Positions 1-6,035 are shown, numbered from the stretch's first letter. The stretch is DNA of 12,800 nt from Methanosarcinales archaeon (GCA_030609345.1 JAUWCK010000015.1:1-12800); one strand, 5' to 3'. Numbers and translations: made by a program. The notes: generated from the sequence alone by a model not told the origin.

Positions 1-258
1 TCCGGAAACAGCGGCGATGACCAGACGGGTAGTCAACAGTTCCGGTCTGAATATACATGCGAACGCCAGAGTCCCAACAGTCACGAATGTAAGAACCCAT
101 GACCTGCTCAACGATTGCCTCGTAATCCTGTCGGTCCGCTCATCAAACTCGATCTCGTCTACGTGCTTATACCCCCGCCGCAGCCTGCGAATCGTTTCAT
201 ACAGTACCACAATCAGTACAAAGTACAGATACCAGATCCGGAAATCGCCTGATTGCAT
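1..258 (-). CDS. DUF2178-like membrane protein, C-terminus outside the window
   Basis: The frame from the ATG at 256-258 stays open for 86 codons to the left edge, so this is the N-terminal part of a gene that continues beyond base 1. It has one hydrophobic helix (about residues 9-20), a charged stretch with the motif DERTDR (about 40-45), then a second hydrophobic segment (about 55-70). The DER..RI motif matches the DER..RI.EKAG signature of the DUF2178 genes upstream, but the EKAG part is replaced by RQSL and the long first hairpin of that family is shortened. It starts 4 bases after the TGA of the preceding gene, whose last codons (GGGAGAAG) can serve as the ribosome binding site, so it is probably translationally coupled and the last visible member of the operon. 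Function is unknown. I am fairly sure it is a real gene; the family link rests on one motif. Confidence 0.7.
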   Translation of the reverse strand, partial: MQSGDFRIWYLYFVLIVVLYETIRRLRRGYKHVDEIEFDERTDRITRQSLSRSWVLTFVTVGTLAFACIFRPELLTTRLVIAAVSG

Positions 259-262
259 ATTC

Positions 263-619
263 TCACTTCTCCCAGATTCCCAACAATATAAGCAAAGCTC
301 CTATCAGCAGCCCTACGAGGGCGGCTAATAATAGGGCAAGTATAGGGTGGCTATACCCAAATCGGTTATATGCATTATCCGCCACACTCAGTTGACAGAG
401 TTTATCCCGAACCGGCGGAACCGCCCAGAACAGCGTGACCGCTATCAAAAAGAGTATGTGGGTCCAGCTTATCTGATTCAATTCGACGTCTCCCTTTAGA
501 TAGAAGTAAATAAAACCCAGGATACCGCTAAATAGCAGAAATCCAAAGAGACCCATCGCTTTCAAAGCTGTTTTTACACTTGTTGATTGTTTACGTTTTT
601 CAGGATCTATGGTTTTCAT
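263..619 (-). CDS. small hypothetical membrane protein
   Basis: This gene encodes 118 residues with a charged N-terminus (KTIDPEKRK) and three hydrophobic segments at about residues 21-41, 52-68 and 91-114. A polar loop containing the only cysteine lies between the last two. The ATG sits in an ATGA overlap with the tail of the upstream DUF2178 frame, and GGTGAG lies 5 bases upstream as SD. That SD survives although the upstream gene now stops early at a TAG. It lacks the DER..RI.EKAG signature and I do not recognise the family. Its place within the DUF2178 array and the near-contiguous junctions on both sides suggest it belongs to the same transcript and acts at the cytoplasmic membrane. Start and extent are well supported; no function can be given. 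Confidence 0.75.
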   Translation of the reverse strand: MKTIDPEKRKQSTSVKTALKAMGLFGFLLFSGILGFIYFYLKGDVELNQISWTHILFLIAVTLFWAVPPVRDKLCQLSVADNAYNRFGYSHPILALLLAALVGLLIGALLILLGIWEK

Positions 620-648
620 ACGATCTCACCTCTGCGGTTGTAGTACTA
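616..648 (-). other. in-frame TAG followed by intact DUF2178 tail and coupling site
   Basis: Past the TAG at 646-648 the same frame reads YYNRRGEIV and then TGA at 616-618, overlapping the ATG of the next gene as ATGA. The paralogues at 1561-1968 and 2351-2755 have WYYNRRGEVV and WYYNRKGDVG here, so TAG replaces a Trp codon by one G-to-A change. The GGTGAG inside the Gly-Glu codons is still placed to act as SD for the gene starting at 619. Confidence 0.75.
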
Positions 649-1029
649 TTTAAATATAAATCGTGAGTATATTCCTACCCCCACGGTATAGATGCATATA
701 TCCCTGAATTCGAGGTTTAATGACCAGATTATATCTGCCATGATCACGGTTAATATAAATGACAAAACCAGCTCAAATGCAGAATTACCTGCTTTTTCAT
801 TGATTCTCATGACCCTTTCATCCGCCACGAGTTCTGTTTTTGGTTTTGATGTTGTCGCAGCATACAACGCTGAAATAGATGTGATCAATCCAATAATAAT
901 TAGATATAATCCAACATAAAATATGATTCTATACTCTGTCTGGAATTGGATCGCAAGCAGCCCCAATAGAATCAATCCAATACCGATGCCTGAAGCAAGT
1001 AAAATCCGTTTATTTGTTCTTATTTTCAT
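646..1029 (-). CDS. DUF2178 membrane protein, ended by an early TAG
   Basis: This is a 127-residue member of the DUF2178 family (uncharacterised, mostly archaeal membrane proteins). It begins MKIRTNKRILLASGIG, has two hydrophobic hairpins (about 9-55 and 86-125) and a charged cytoplasmic-looking linker with VADERVMRINEKAG near residues 68-81. It is the closest paralogue of the copy at 1561-1968: both share MKIRT, the ALYAAT stretch, TEL.(A/V)DERV.RINEKAG and (I)WSLNLE, which points to a fairly recent duplication. The reading frame ends at TAG (646-648), exactly where the paralogues have Trp in WYYNRRGE. Nine further in-frame codons after the TAG restore that tail. It starts 35 bases after the upstream chimeric fragment, with GGGCGATG as a weak SD. 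It could be a truncated but working protein, a fresh nonsense mutant, or a sequencing error. Confidence 0.8.
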   Translation of the reverse strand: MKIRTNKRILLASGIGIGLILLGLLAIQFQTEYRIIFYVGLYLIIIGLITSISALYAATTSKPKTELVADERVMRINEKAGNSAFELVLSFILTVIMADIIWSLNLEFRDICIYTVGVGIYSRFIFK

Positions 1030-1050
1030 TTACATCGCCCGCGTTCTCAA

Positions 1051-1081
1051 ATTAAAACACGAAGTCACACAATCGACTCCG
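1051..1081 (-). terminator. hairpin and weak T-tract at the end of the chimeric fragment
   Basis: On the minus strand the stem CGGAGTC (1075-1081) pairs with GACTTCG (1060-1066), one pair being G-T, around an 8-base loop. It is followed by TGTTTTAAT. It is homologous in sequence and position to the better hairpins at 3731-3764 and 4849-4886, and like them it contains the stop codon of the reading frame. The T-tract is interrupted, so termination is probably weak. Confidence 0.4.
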
Positions 1082-1163
1082 CTACTCTTATCAACTCGTC
1101 CTTCCCAAGTTCCTCCTGAGTCAGGCTGTATCGTGCCCGCAGTTCCTTGTTTCTGGTTTTCAC
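1065..1163 (-). pseudogene. chimera: Xre-type HTH start fused to lipoprotein end
   Basis: A 32-codon frame starts at GTG (1161-1163), overlapping the TGA of the upstream DUF2178 gene, with GGGAGG 5 bases before it. Residues 1-19 (KTRNKELRARYSLTQEEL) match the start of small archaeal Xre-type regulators, which in intact form run on through a helix-turn-helix of about 65 residues. Residues 20-32 (GKDELIRVAESIV, then TGA) match the last residues of the lipoproteins at 3748 and 4869 (EKDELVNVAESFV and EKDELVKVAESLV). The DNA after the stop also matches the DNA after the lipoprotein genes. I infer a deletion that joined an HTH gene to the end of a third lipoprotein copy, perhaps through short homology around CTTG..GAAGG. 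The product would lack any complete domain, although the start signals are intact. Confidence 0.72.
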
Positions 1164-1564
1164 ACGATAGCCTCCCTTCGATTATAACACCATCTGAGTA
1201 TAACAAACGAAAGCATTCCAACAAAGAAAATATCAGGTGAAACACTCTTATAGTTAAGATCCAATCTCCAGAACATAGCTATTGATTGAACAAGAGCCAG
1301 AGTCGCAAGGAGAATCCAGAACGCATGATATCCTGCCTTTTCCTTAATTCTCTCAGACCTTTCATCCTGTATCATATCTTCTTTAGGTCTTGTTGCTGCA
1401 ATGATGGCTATGACGATCGCAATAATCCCCGCGATGATCAGGATAGAACCGATCCCGAAATAGGTGGGACCGGAAAGAAAACTCATCATAAGGATGCCGG
1501 CGAGGATCAATAGAACAGCAATGCCTGAGAAACGCAGGATATCCTTATCTTTTCTTATTTTCAT
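1160..1564 (-). CDS. DUF2178 membrane protein
   Basis: This gene encodes 134 residues from the ATG at 1562-1564. I chose this start because it begins with the family's MKIRKDKD, overlaps the previous TGA as ATGA, and has GGGGAGG 4 bases upstream; the 10-codon longer frame is not needed. Two hydrophobic hairpins (about 12-54 and 81-125) flank a charged linker with IQDERSERIKEKAGYHAF (about 63-80). The final residues are RWCYNRREAIV, slightly off the array's usual NRRGEVV ending, and the GGGAGG in those codons serves as SD for the chimeric fragment that follows. DUF2178 proteins have no known biochemical role. In archaea they are often found beside small Xre-type regulators, and here the next frame begins with such a regulator's N-terminus. 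Confidence 0.88.
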   Translation of the reverse strand: MKIRKDKDILRFSGIAVLLILAGILMMSFLSGPTYFGIGSILIIAGIIAIVIAIIAATRPKEDMIQDERSERIKEKAGYHAFWILLATLALVQSIAMFWRLDLNYKSVSPDIFFVGMLSFVILRWCYNRREAIV

Positions 1565-1968
1565 ACTACCTCCCCTCTCCTGTTGTAGTACCATCTGAGT
1601 ATAAGCCAGGAATATGTTCCGACGAACAGGGTTGTCCAGTACATATCCTCAAGTTCGAGGTTTAATGACCAGATTTTATCTGCCCAAAACAGAATCATTA
1701 CAGCTAACAAAACCAGCCAGCCTGCAGTATAACCTGCTTTTTCATTGATTCTCGTAACCCTTTCATCTACTATAAGTTCTGTTTTTGGTTTTGTCGCGGC
1801 GTATAACGCCATGACAAACATAAATAGCCCGGCAAAAGTTAAACCAAATCCTATGAAAAATAAGGCTTTAGATTGTGTTTGAAATACCAACATAACCACA
1901 CCCAACAGAACCGACCCCAGACCAATTCCTGAAGTGAGTAAAATCTTTCTATCGGTTCTTATTTTCAT
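1561..1968 (-). CDS. DUF2178 membrane protein
   Basis: This gene encodes 135 residues. The MKIRTDRKILLTSGIG start is followed by a hydrophobic hairpin (about 11-56), the linker TELIVDERVTRINEKAGYTAG (about 61-81), a second hydrophobic pair (about 82-124) and the tail RWYYNRRGEVV. It is the complete counterpart of the TAG-bearing copy at 646-1029 and shows what that copy should look like. The ATG overlaps the upstream TGA (ATGA), and the upstream gene's tail supplies GGTGAT as SD. Its own tail codons contain GGGGAGG, the SD for the next gene. The coupling suggests near-equal translation of neighbouring copies. It is a clear family member with unknown function. Confidence 0.88.
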   Translation of the reverse strand: MKIRTDRKILLTSGIGLGSVLLGVVMLVFQTQSKALFFIGFGLTFAGLFMFVMALYAATKPKTELIVDERVTRINEKAGYTAGWLVLLAVMILFWADKIWSLNLELEDMYWTTLFVGTYSWLILRWYYNRRGEVV

Positions 1969-2354
1969 ACTACATCACCTTTTTTGTTGTACATCCATTG
2001 GAATGCAAGCCATACATATATCCCGACTAAAAATAGCAATGCGTATATTTGAGATGGTGACGGCATCCATATTTTATAAAAATAAAGCAAATTGAAGATA
2101 ATTATCAATATAAGCATTGTATTAAATGCATGATAACCTGCCTTTTCTTTGTTTCTTACTGAACGCTCATCTTCAATAAAATCTTCCTTTGGCTTTGCAG
2201 CATGGTATAATGCGCCAAGTGTCAGGATTAACCCTGCAAGAATCCATCCATACCCTATATTAAAACCAAGCATCAGGATTGCTGAACCCAATGCCATTAA
2301 TCCCATGCTCATCATCAAACGATTTCTCACATCTTCATCTGTTCTTATTTTCAT
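1965..2354 (-). CDS. DUF2178 membrane protein
   Basis: This gene encodes 129 residues starting MKIRTDEDVRNRLMMS. The first hydrophobic region (about 12-50) is shorter than in its neighbours, and there is a single ALYHAAKPKED stretch before the motif IEDERSVRNKEKAGYHAF (about 59-76). A second hydrophobic pair (about 77-118) leads to the tail QWMYNKKGDVV. Its GGT GAT codons double as SD for the next gene, which starts in an ATGA overlap at 1965-1968. At its own start the overlap with the upstream gene is again ATGA, at 2351-2354. The base composition is more AT-rich than the lipoprotein genes. It is an intact copy; role unknown. Confidence 0.87.
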   Translation of the reverse strand: MKIRTDEDVRNRLMMSMGLMALGSAILMLGFNIGYGWILAGLILTLGALYHAAKPKEDFIEDERSVRNKEKAGYHAFNTMLILIIIFNLLYFYKIWMPSPSQIYALLFLVGIYVWLAFQWMYNKKGDVV

Positions 2355-2755
2355 CCCACATCACCTTTTCTGTTATAATACCACATAAGCAATATATTGG
2401 AATAGGTACCGATGCATAGGACGAGAAGAGATTCATTTATTGGAAAAGAACTATATTTTCCAAAGACAGGGATAATTAACATCGCAGCAATCATGATCCA
2501 ATATGCAACAAAACCTGCCTTGTGTACATTTTTAATACATCTTTCATCACGGACTAACTCTTCTTTGGATCTTCTGGCTAAATCCACACCAATTAAAGCG
2601 ACCACAATACCCGAACATATAAGCGCAACTGCCATGTACACGGGCTTATCAAAAAATATAGGCACGTCAAATACCCAACTGGCAAGTCCAATGGCTATCA
2701 TCAATAAAGCGGCACCAAGGGCAACTAAAACCTCTTTGTCTTTTCTTAGTTTCAT
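2351..2755 (-). CDS. DUF2178 membrane protein
   Basis: This gene encodes 134 residues starting MKLRKDKEVLVALGAA. Its hydrophobic pairs lie at about 9-58 and 83-125, and the motif VRDERCIKNVHKAGFVAY (about 68-85) is the most diverged version of the family signature in the array. The tail is MWYYNRKGDVG. It overlaps the fused 318-residue gene upstream by ATGA (2752-2755), and the GGTGAT in that gene's last codons is its SD. Sequence similarity to the other copies is clearly lower, so this is an older duplicate rather than a product of recent conversion. Confidence 0.86.
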   Translation of the reverse strand: MKLRKDKEVLVALGAALLMIAIGLASWVFDVPIFFDKPVYMAVALICSGIVVALIGVDLARRSKEELVRDERCIKNVHKAGFVAYWIMIAAMLIIPVFGKYSSFPINESLLVLCIGTYSNILLMWYYNRKGDVG

Positions 2756-3708
2756 TCTACATCACCTTTTTTCACAATCACTTTTTCTTCTACCATTGGA
2801 TTTCGAATCCTTTGAGCGATTTCATCACTGATATTTGCTTGTTTTATCAGATTGTCTTCGTCTTTTTCTGTTATTTCAGGATTCTCAAGTTTTAATATGA
2901 TTTCATCACTGACATTTGCGTAGGTCAGTAAATTTTTCCTTAAAAATCCTTTTATGGTTGTTGGGGTGAAATCAGAAAAAATGCCTTCTTTGGAATAAAC
3001 CGTAATTCTCCCCGTCTCTAAATAATCTTCGTGAACCACAAAAAATAAGAAGATGCTGCCGTCCACCAATGCTTGTTTTGCTGATTCAATATCTCTATAT
3101 TCTGTAAAATTATCCCCACACCCTGCAAAATTTTGATCGGGTTTTAATATATTTGAATCATCTACAAATCCGATATTGCCAATATTATCTGGAAGTTTTA
3201 ACGATGGATAATTTATTAAAACAATCATCAGTCCTGATATAAGAATAATGATAAAAAAAGCATAAAACAAGAGCTTATTTTCTTTGACAGTTCTTATGGT
3301 ATAACCGATTCCTCTCTTGTTATAGTAAGAATCTAAGATGAAAAGTGAAAACAGTCCTATAAGAATAGTTGCAGAGAGTACATCTCTGGTTTCAAGATTG
3401 TATAACCCCTTTTCATTTGCCAATAACATTAGACCAACAGACACTAAAATTATCCAACATGTAGTAGACCCGGCTTTTTGATAATTTCTTTCAGTTCTTT
3501 CATCTGGCAGAACCTCTGATTCTGATTTATTTGCTGCATACAATCCATAACCGAGCGTGAACATCCCAAACCAAAAACTACTATCAATAAGAATACATCG
3601 GATAATATTTTCGCTATTAAGACACCCAATTATGCCCTCTGAAATTATCACTATCCCTGCTATCAATGTGCCTATAACAAGTGCATCTTTGTTGTTTCTA
3701 ATTTTCAT
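2752..3708 (-). CDS. DUF2178 domain fused to an ABC-2-permease-like extracytoplasmic domain
   Basis: This gene encodes 318 residues, more than twice the length of its neighbours. Residues 1-133 are an ordinary DUF2178 unit: MKIRNNKDALVIG start, the motif LPDERTERNYQKAG near 68-81, then DSYYNKRG. Residues about 140-170 hold a charged stretch and one strong transmembrane helix. Residues about 175-280 are soluble and resemble the outer domain that follows the first helix of ABC-2 (NatB-like) permeases: IGFVDDSN, ESAKQALVDGSIFLFFVVHEDYLETG and ITVYSKEG, then FLRKNLL. The end carries two related units, ANVSDEIILKLENP and ANISDEIAQRIRNP, 27 residues apart, and then KKGDVE. That tail is the array's usual SD-encoding ending, although everything before it is foreign. 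There is no ATPase and no further permease helices. The ABC-2 assignment comes from recalled family patterns; the fusion itself is plain in the reading frame. Confidence 0.82.
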   Translation of the reverse strand: MKIRNNKDALVIGTLIAGIVIISEGIIGCLNSENIIRCILIDSSFWFGMFTLGYGLYAANKSESEVLPDERTERNYQKAGSTTCWIILVSVGLMLLANEKGLYNLETRDVLSATILIGLFSLFILDSYYNKRGIGYTIRTVKENKLLFYAFFIIILISGLMIVLINYPSLKLPDNIGNIGFVDDSNILKPDQNFAGCGDNFTEYRDIESAKQALVDGSIFLFFVVHEDYLETGRITVYSKEGIFSDFTPTTIKGFLRKNLLTYANVSDEIILKLENPEITEKDEDNLIKQANISDEIAQRIRNPMVEEKVIVKKGDVE

Positions 3709-3731
3709 CCCACATCACCCCTTCTCGCATA
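3705..3731 (-). pseudogene. orphan DUF2178 tail preceding the fused gene
   Basis: Nine codons read YARRGDVG and then TGA, with the TGA overlapping the next gene's ATG as ATGA. This is the same as the end of the intact DUF2178 genes (compare YYNRKGDVG), but no open frame leads into it. It lies in the junction after a lipoprotein gene. The surviving part is the part that supplies GGGGTGAT as SD. Confidence 0.6.
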
Positions 3732-3764
3732 AATAAAAAATACGGAGTCACACAAACGACTCCG
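3731..3764 (-). terminator. hairpin with T-tract overlapping the lipoprotein stop
   Basis: On the minus strand CGGAGTC (3758-3764) pairs perfectly with GACTCCG (3743-3749) across the 8-base loop GTTTGTGT, followed by TATTTTTTATTT. The 5' arm lies in the last coding codons (Glu-Ser of AESFV) and the TGA is at the loop/3'-arm edge. Downstream genes follow at once, so it would act as an attenuator inside the cluster rather than a final stop. T-tracts are the main intrinsic termination signal in archaea; whether the stem adds anything is inference. Confidence 0.5.
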
Positions 3765-4827
3765 CTACGTTCACCAGCTCGTCCTTCTCAAGCCCACCAG
3801 ACAGTGAATAATCGATGCCATCTGCGCTCCACCGAAGCGTGCTCATGCCGAACATTGACACAAACTCTCCGTCGGTACCGTTGATGCTCACGATCTCTGG
3901 ATCGCCCATCATCGGTTCGGGCGGGTCTACAACATCGCTGACCCATTCTGCGAGGTGCAACCGCTCTGATCCGTTCATGTATTTCAGATACACTCTGTTG
4001 CGATCTTCGCCAAACATCATCACATGGTCGAATTCATATCCATCAGGCAGATATGATGGGGTTTTCAGATCGAAACTGAGATTAACCCTCGCTTCCTCAA
4101 GCGTCATCTTCTCAGGCATCCTATCCTCAAACGATTCCTCCACAACCGACCCCACGACCTCAGCACCTTCCGGAACCTCGAATATGAATTCACTGTCCGG
4201 AATGCCGATGTTGAACGTTATATCCCTGTATTCGACCTTCACCATTGGATTGCCGTCCGCATCGTACATCTCCGTCCCGAGCAGCATCCAGTTTTCGCGA
4301 TCGACCCATACGCGCGTCTTGGAGATGAATTTACGCTTAGATTCATCTCTGGGCGTTGCCTCAATCACATAAGTGCTCCGCCCACCAACGTCCTCGATGC
4401 CTTCGATGGATATGTCGTTCTCGTCCATAAGATCCCTGACGATTTTGGTATAATCCATCTCAAAGGGCTCATCCTCCGGGAGTTCCATCTTCGTCACCTG
4501 CTTCTTTGCAGGGTCGTACATCCACATCGTGCTGCCATTCCTGACCATCACCGTGCCTGCAAGTTCGGATGGCTCGATGAATTCGGAGCGGGTTTTGTCA
4601 GGCGTTTTGGTCACGATCTTCACCTGCGTGTTTTCCGTTTCCCCGGCAAACGATGATGTCATGACCATCGTGGCTGAAAAGTCCTTTATGCTCTCCTGCT
4701 TCGCCTCCATCCTGGCAGCGATCTGGTCAGCAGACATCTGTTCGGTGCACCCGCTGATAAGAACGGCTGCAAGAACCAGCAGGACTGCTGCTACCTGTTT
4801 TGTCTGTTTCTTCATCTGTCCTCTCAT
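3748..4827 (-). CDS. LolA-like lipoprotein with DUF4367 domain (copy 1)
   Basis: This gene encodes 359 residues. A lipoprotein signal (MKKQTKQ, a hydrophobic stretch, LISGC with Cys27 as the lipidated residue) is followed by a LolA-type domain (about 30-225): ARMEAKQESIKDFSATM, PDKTRSEF, MVRNGSTMWMYDP and YRDITFNIGIPDSEFIFEVP. A C-terminal DUF4367-like domain (about 238-359) contains PSYLPDGYEF, the LRWSADGIDYSLSG core and the ending KDELVNVAES. Proteins labelled outer-membrane lipoprotein-sorting occur widely in archaea, which have no such membrane. Here it is probably anchored outside the cytoplasmic membrane, ligand unknown. The ATG at 4827 has GGTGAT 4 bases upstream; Met5 (4815) is a possible alternative. 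It is a close paralogue of the next gene upstream. A perfect stem overlaps its stop codon. Confidence 0.85.
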   Translation of the reverse strand: MRGQMKKQTKQVAAVLLVLAAVLISGCTEQMSADQIAARMEAKQESIKDFSATMVMTSSFAGETENTQVKIVTKTPDKTRSEFIEPSELAGTVMVRNGSTMWMYDPAKKQVTKMELPEDEPFEMDYTKIVRDLMDENDISIEGIEDVGGRSTYVIEATPRDESKRKFISKTRVWVDRENWMLLGTEMYDADGNPMVKVEYRDITFNIGIPDSEFIFEVPEGAEVVGSVVEESFEDRMPEKMTLEEARVNLSFDLKTPSYLPDGYEFDHVMMFGEDRNRVYLKYMNGSERLHLAEWVSDVVDPPEPMMGDPEIVSINGTDGEFVSMFGMSTLRWSADGIDYSLSGGLEKDELVNVAESFV

Positions 4828-4848
4828 CTACATCACCCCTTCTCGTAC

Positions 4849-4886
4849 AAAATAAAAAAAGTGCAGAGTCACACAAGCGACTCCGC
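4849..4886 (-). terminator. hairpin with T-tract overlapping the lipoprotein stop
   Basis: On the minus strand GCGGAGTC (4879-4886) pairs with GACTCTGC (4863-4870; one G-T pair) around GCTTGTGT, followed by ACTTTTTTTATTTT. The layout is the same as at 3731-3764, including the stop codon in the structure. The T-tract of seven is the strongest of the three copies. Confidence 0.5.
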
Positions 4887-5957
4887 TACCTTCACAAGCT
4901 CGTCCTTCTCAATCGCACCTGATAGTGAATAATCGATACCATCTGCGCTCCACTGAATCGAGTTCCTGCCAAACATCGACGTAAACTCTCCGTCGGTACC
5001 ATTGATTTCCACAATCTCTGGTTCGCCCATCGCGGGTTTTAACTGATCCGAACCATCGCTGACACATTCTCTGAGGTGCAATATCCCGGATCCATTTGTG
5101 TATTTCAGCGATAGTATCTCCTGCTCGCTGCCATAGAGATCGCCAAGCAACATCGCATGGTCGAATTCGTATCCTTCGGGCAGGTACGACGGCGTCTTCA
5201 GATCGAACGTGAGGTTCGCCCTCGCCGCCTCAAGCGTCATCTCCTTGGGCATCATATCCTCAAGCGACGTCTCCACAACCGTGGCGCCTTCCGGCGTCTC
5301 GAATATGAACTCGCTGTCAGGGATGCCGGTGTTAAACGTTATATCCCTGTATTCCACCTTCGAGAAGAGATTGTCGTCCTTATCGTACACCTCAATCCCG
5401 ATAAGCATCCAGTTTTCACGATCGACCCATACGCGCATCCTTGTGATGATCCCAATCTCGCCTCTGTCCTTTGGTGTCGCATCGATCACATAAGCGCTCC
5501 GAGAGCCAACGTCCTCGATGCCTTCGATGGCTATGTCGTTCTCGTCCAGAAGGTTCTTGACGAGTTTGGTATAATCCATCTCAGATGGCATATCCTCTGG
5601 AAGCGCCATCTTCGTCACCTGATTCTTTGCAGGATCGTACGTCCACATCGTACTGCCGTTTGTGACCATTACCATGCCTGCGACTTCTGCTGGCTCTGTG
5701 TATTCGATGCGGCTCTTATCCGGCGGTTTGGTCACCATCGTCGCTCGCATAGTCATATCCTCTCCGCCAAACGACGATGTTACGACCATCGTGGCTGAGA
5801 AGTCCTCAATCTCTGCCTGCTTCGCCTCCATCATGGACGCTATCTCGTCTGCGGACATCTCAGATACCTGATCAACGCATCCTGTGAGCAGGACGGCTGC
5901 AAGGACGATTACGGCTGCTGCGATCTGTTTCGTCTGTTTCTTCATCTGTTCTCTCAT
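4869..5957 (-). CDS. LolA-like lipoprotein with DUF4367 domain (copy 2)
   Basis: This gene encodes 362 residues, collinear with the paralogue just downstream. It has a lipoprotein signal ending LLTGC (Cys27), a LolA-type domain with MMEAKQAEIEDFSATM, PPDKSRIEYTEP, MWTYDPAKNQVTKM and EYRDITFNTGIPDSEFIF, then a DUF4367-like domain with PSYLPEGYEF, WSADGIDYSLSG and KDELVKVAES. It is the first gene of the cluster and has its own promoter-like site near 6028-6035. GGAGG abuts the ATG at 5957, too close for normal use, while Met5 (5945) lies 12 bases from it. The MR.QMKKQTKQ start is shared by both copies, so I keep the longer frame. GC content is higher than in the DUF2178 genes, suggesting a separate history before they came together. 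Confidence 0.85.
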   Translation of the reverse strand: MREQMKKQTKQIAAAVIVLAAVLLTGCVDQVSEMSADEIASMMEAKQAEIEDFSATMVVTSSFGGEDMTMRATMVTKPPDKSRIEYTEPAEVAGMVMVTNGSTMWTYDPAKNQVTKMALPEDMPSEMDYTKLVKNLLDENDIAIEGIEDVGSRSAYVIDATPKDRGEIGIITRMRVWVDRENWMLIGIEVYDKDDNLFSKVEYRDITFNTGIPDSEFIFETPEGATVVETSLEDMMPKEMTLEAARANLTFDLKTPSYLPEGYEFDHAMLLGDLYGSEQEILSLKYTNGSGILHLRECVSDGSDQLKPAMGEPEIVEINGTDGEFTSMFGRNSIQWSADGIDYSLSGAIEKDELVKVAESLV

Positions 5958-6027
5958 CCTCCGATATTGTTTCTGTTCTTGAAGTTATTTATTTCTAACT
6001 CCATGTTAGATATAAGTAACATTAAGG

Positions 6028-6035
6028 TATAAAAG
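6028..6035 (-). promoter_or_regulatory. TATA-box candidate for the lipoprotein/DUF2178 cluster
   Basis: The minus strand reads CGAAACCCTTTTATACC, a reasonable archaeal TATA box with a purine-rich BRE-like stretch before it. Initiation about 25 bases downstream (near 6006) would give a leader of about 50 bases. On the + strand the same bases read TATAAAAG, but no + strand gene follows. Confidence 0.5.

Noticed and set aside
17..328. 103-residue + strand frame at the left edge
   Set aside because: Antisense to the partial DUF2178-like gene, which is open to the edge with a conserved motif.
1030..1245. 71-residue minus-strand frame in the gap before the TAG-bearing DUF2178 gene
   Set aside because: It overlaps the end of a real DUF2178 gene in another frame. 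The meaningful frame in this gap is the 32-codon HTH/lipoprotein chimera at 1065-1163.
5157..5798. 213-residue + strand frame
   Set aside because: Antisense to the lipoprotein gene. The equivalent frame is not conserved opposite its paralogue.
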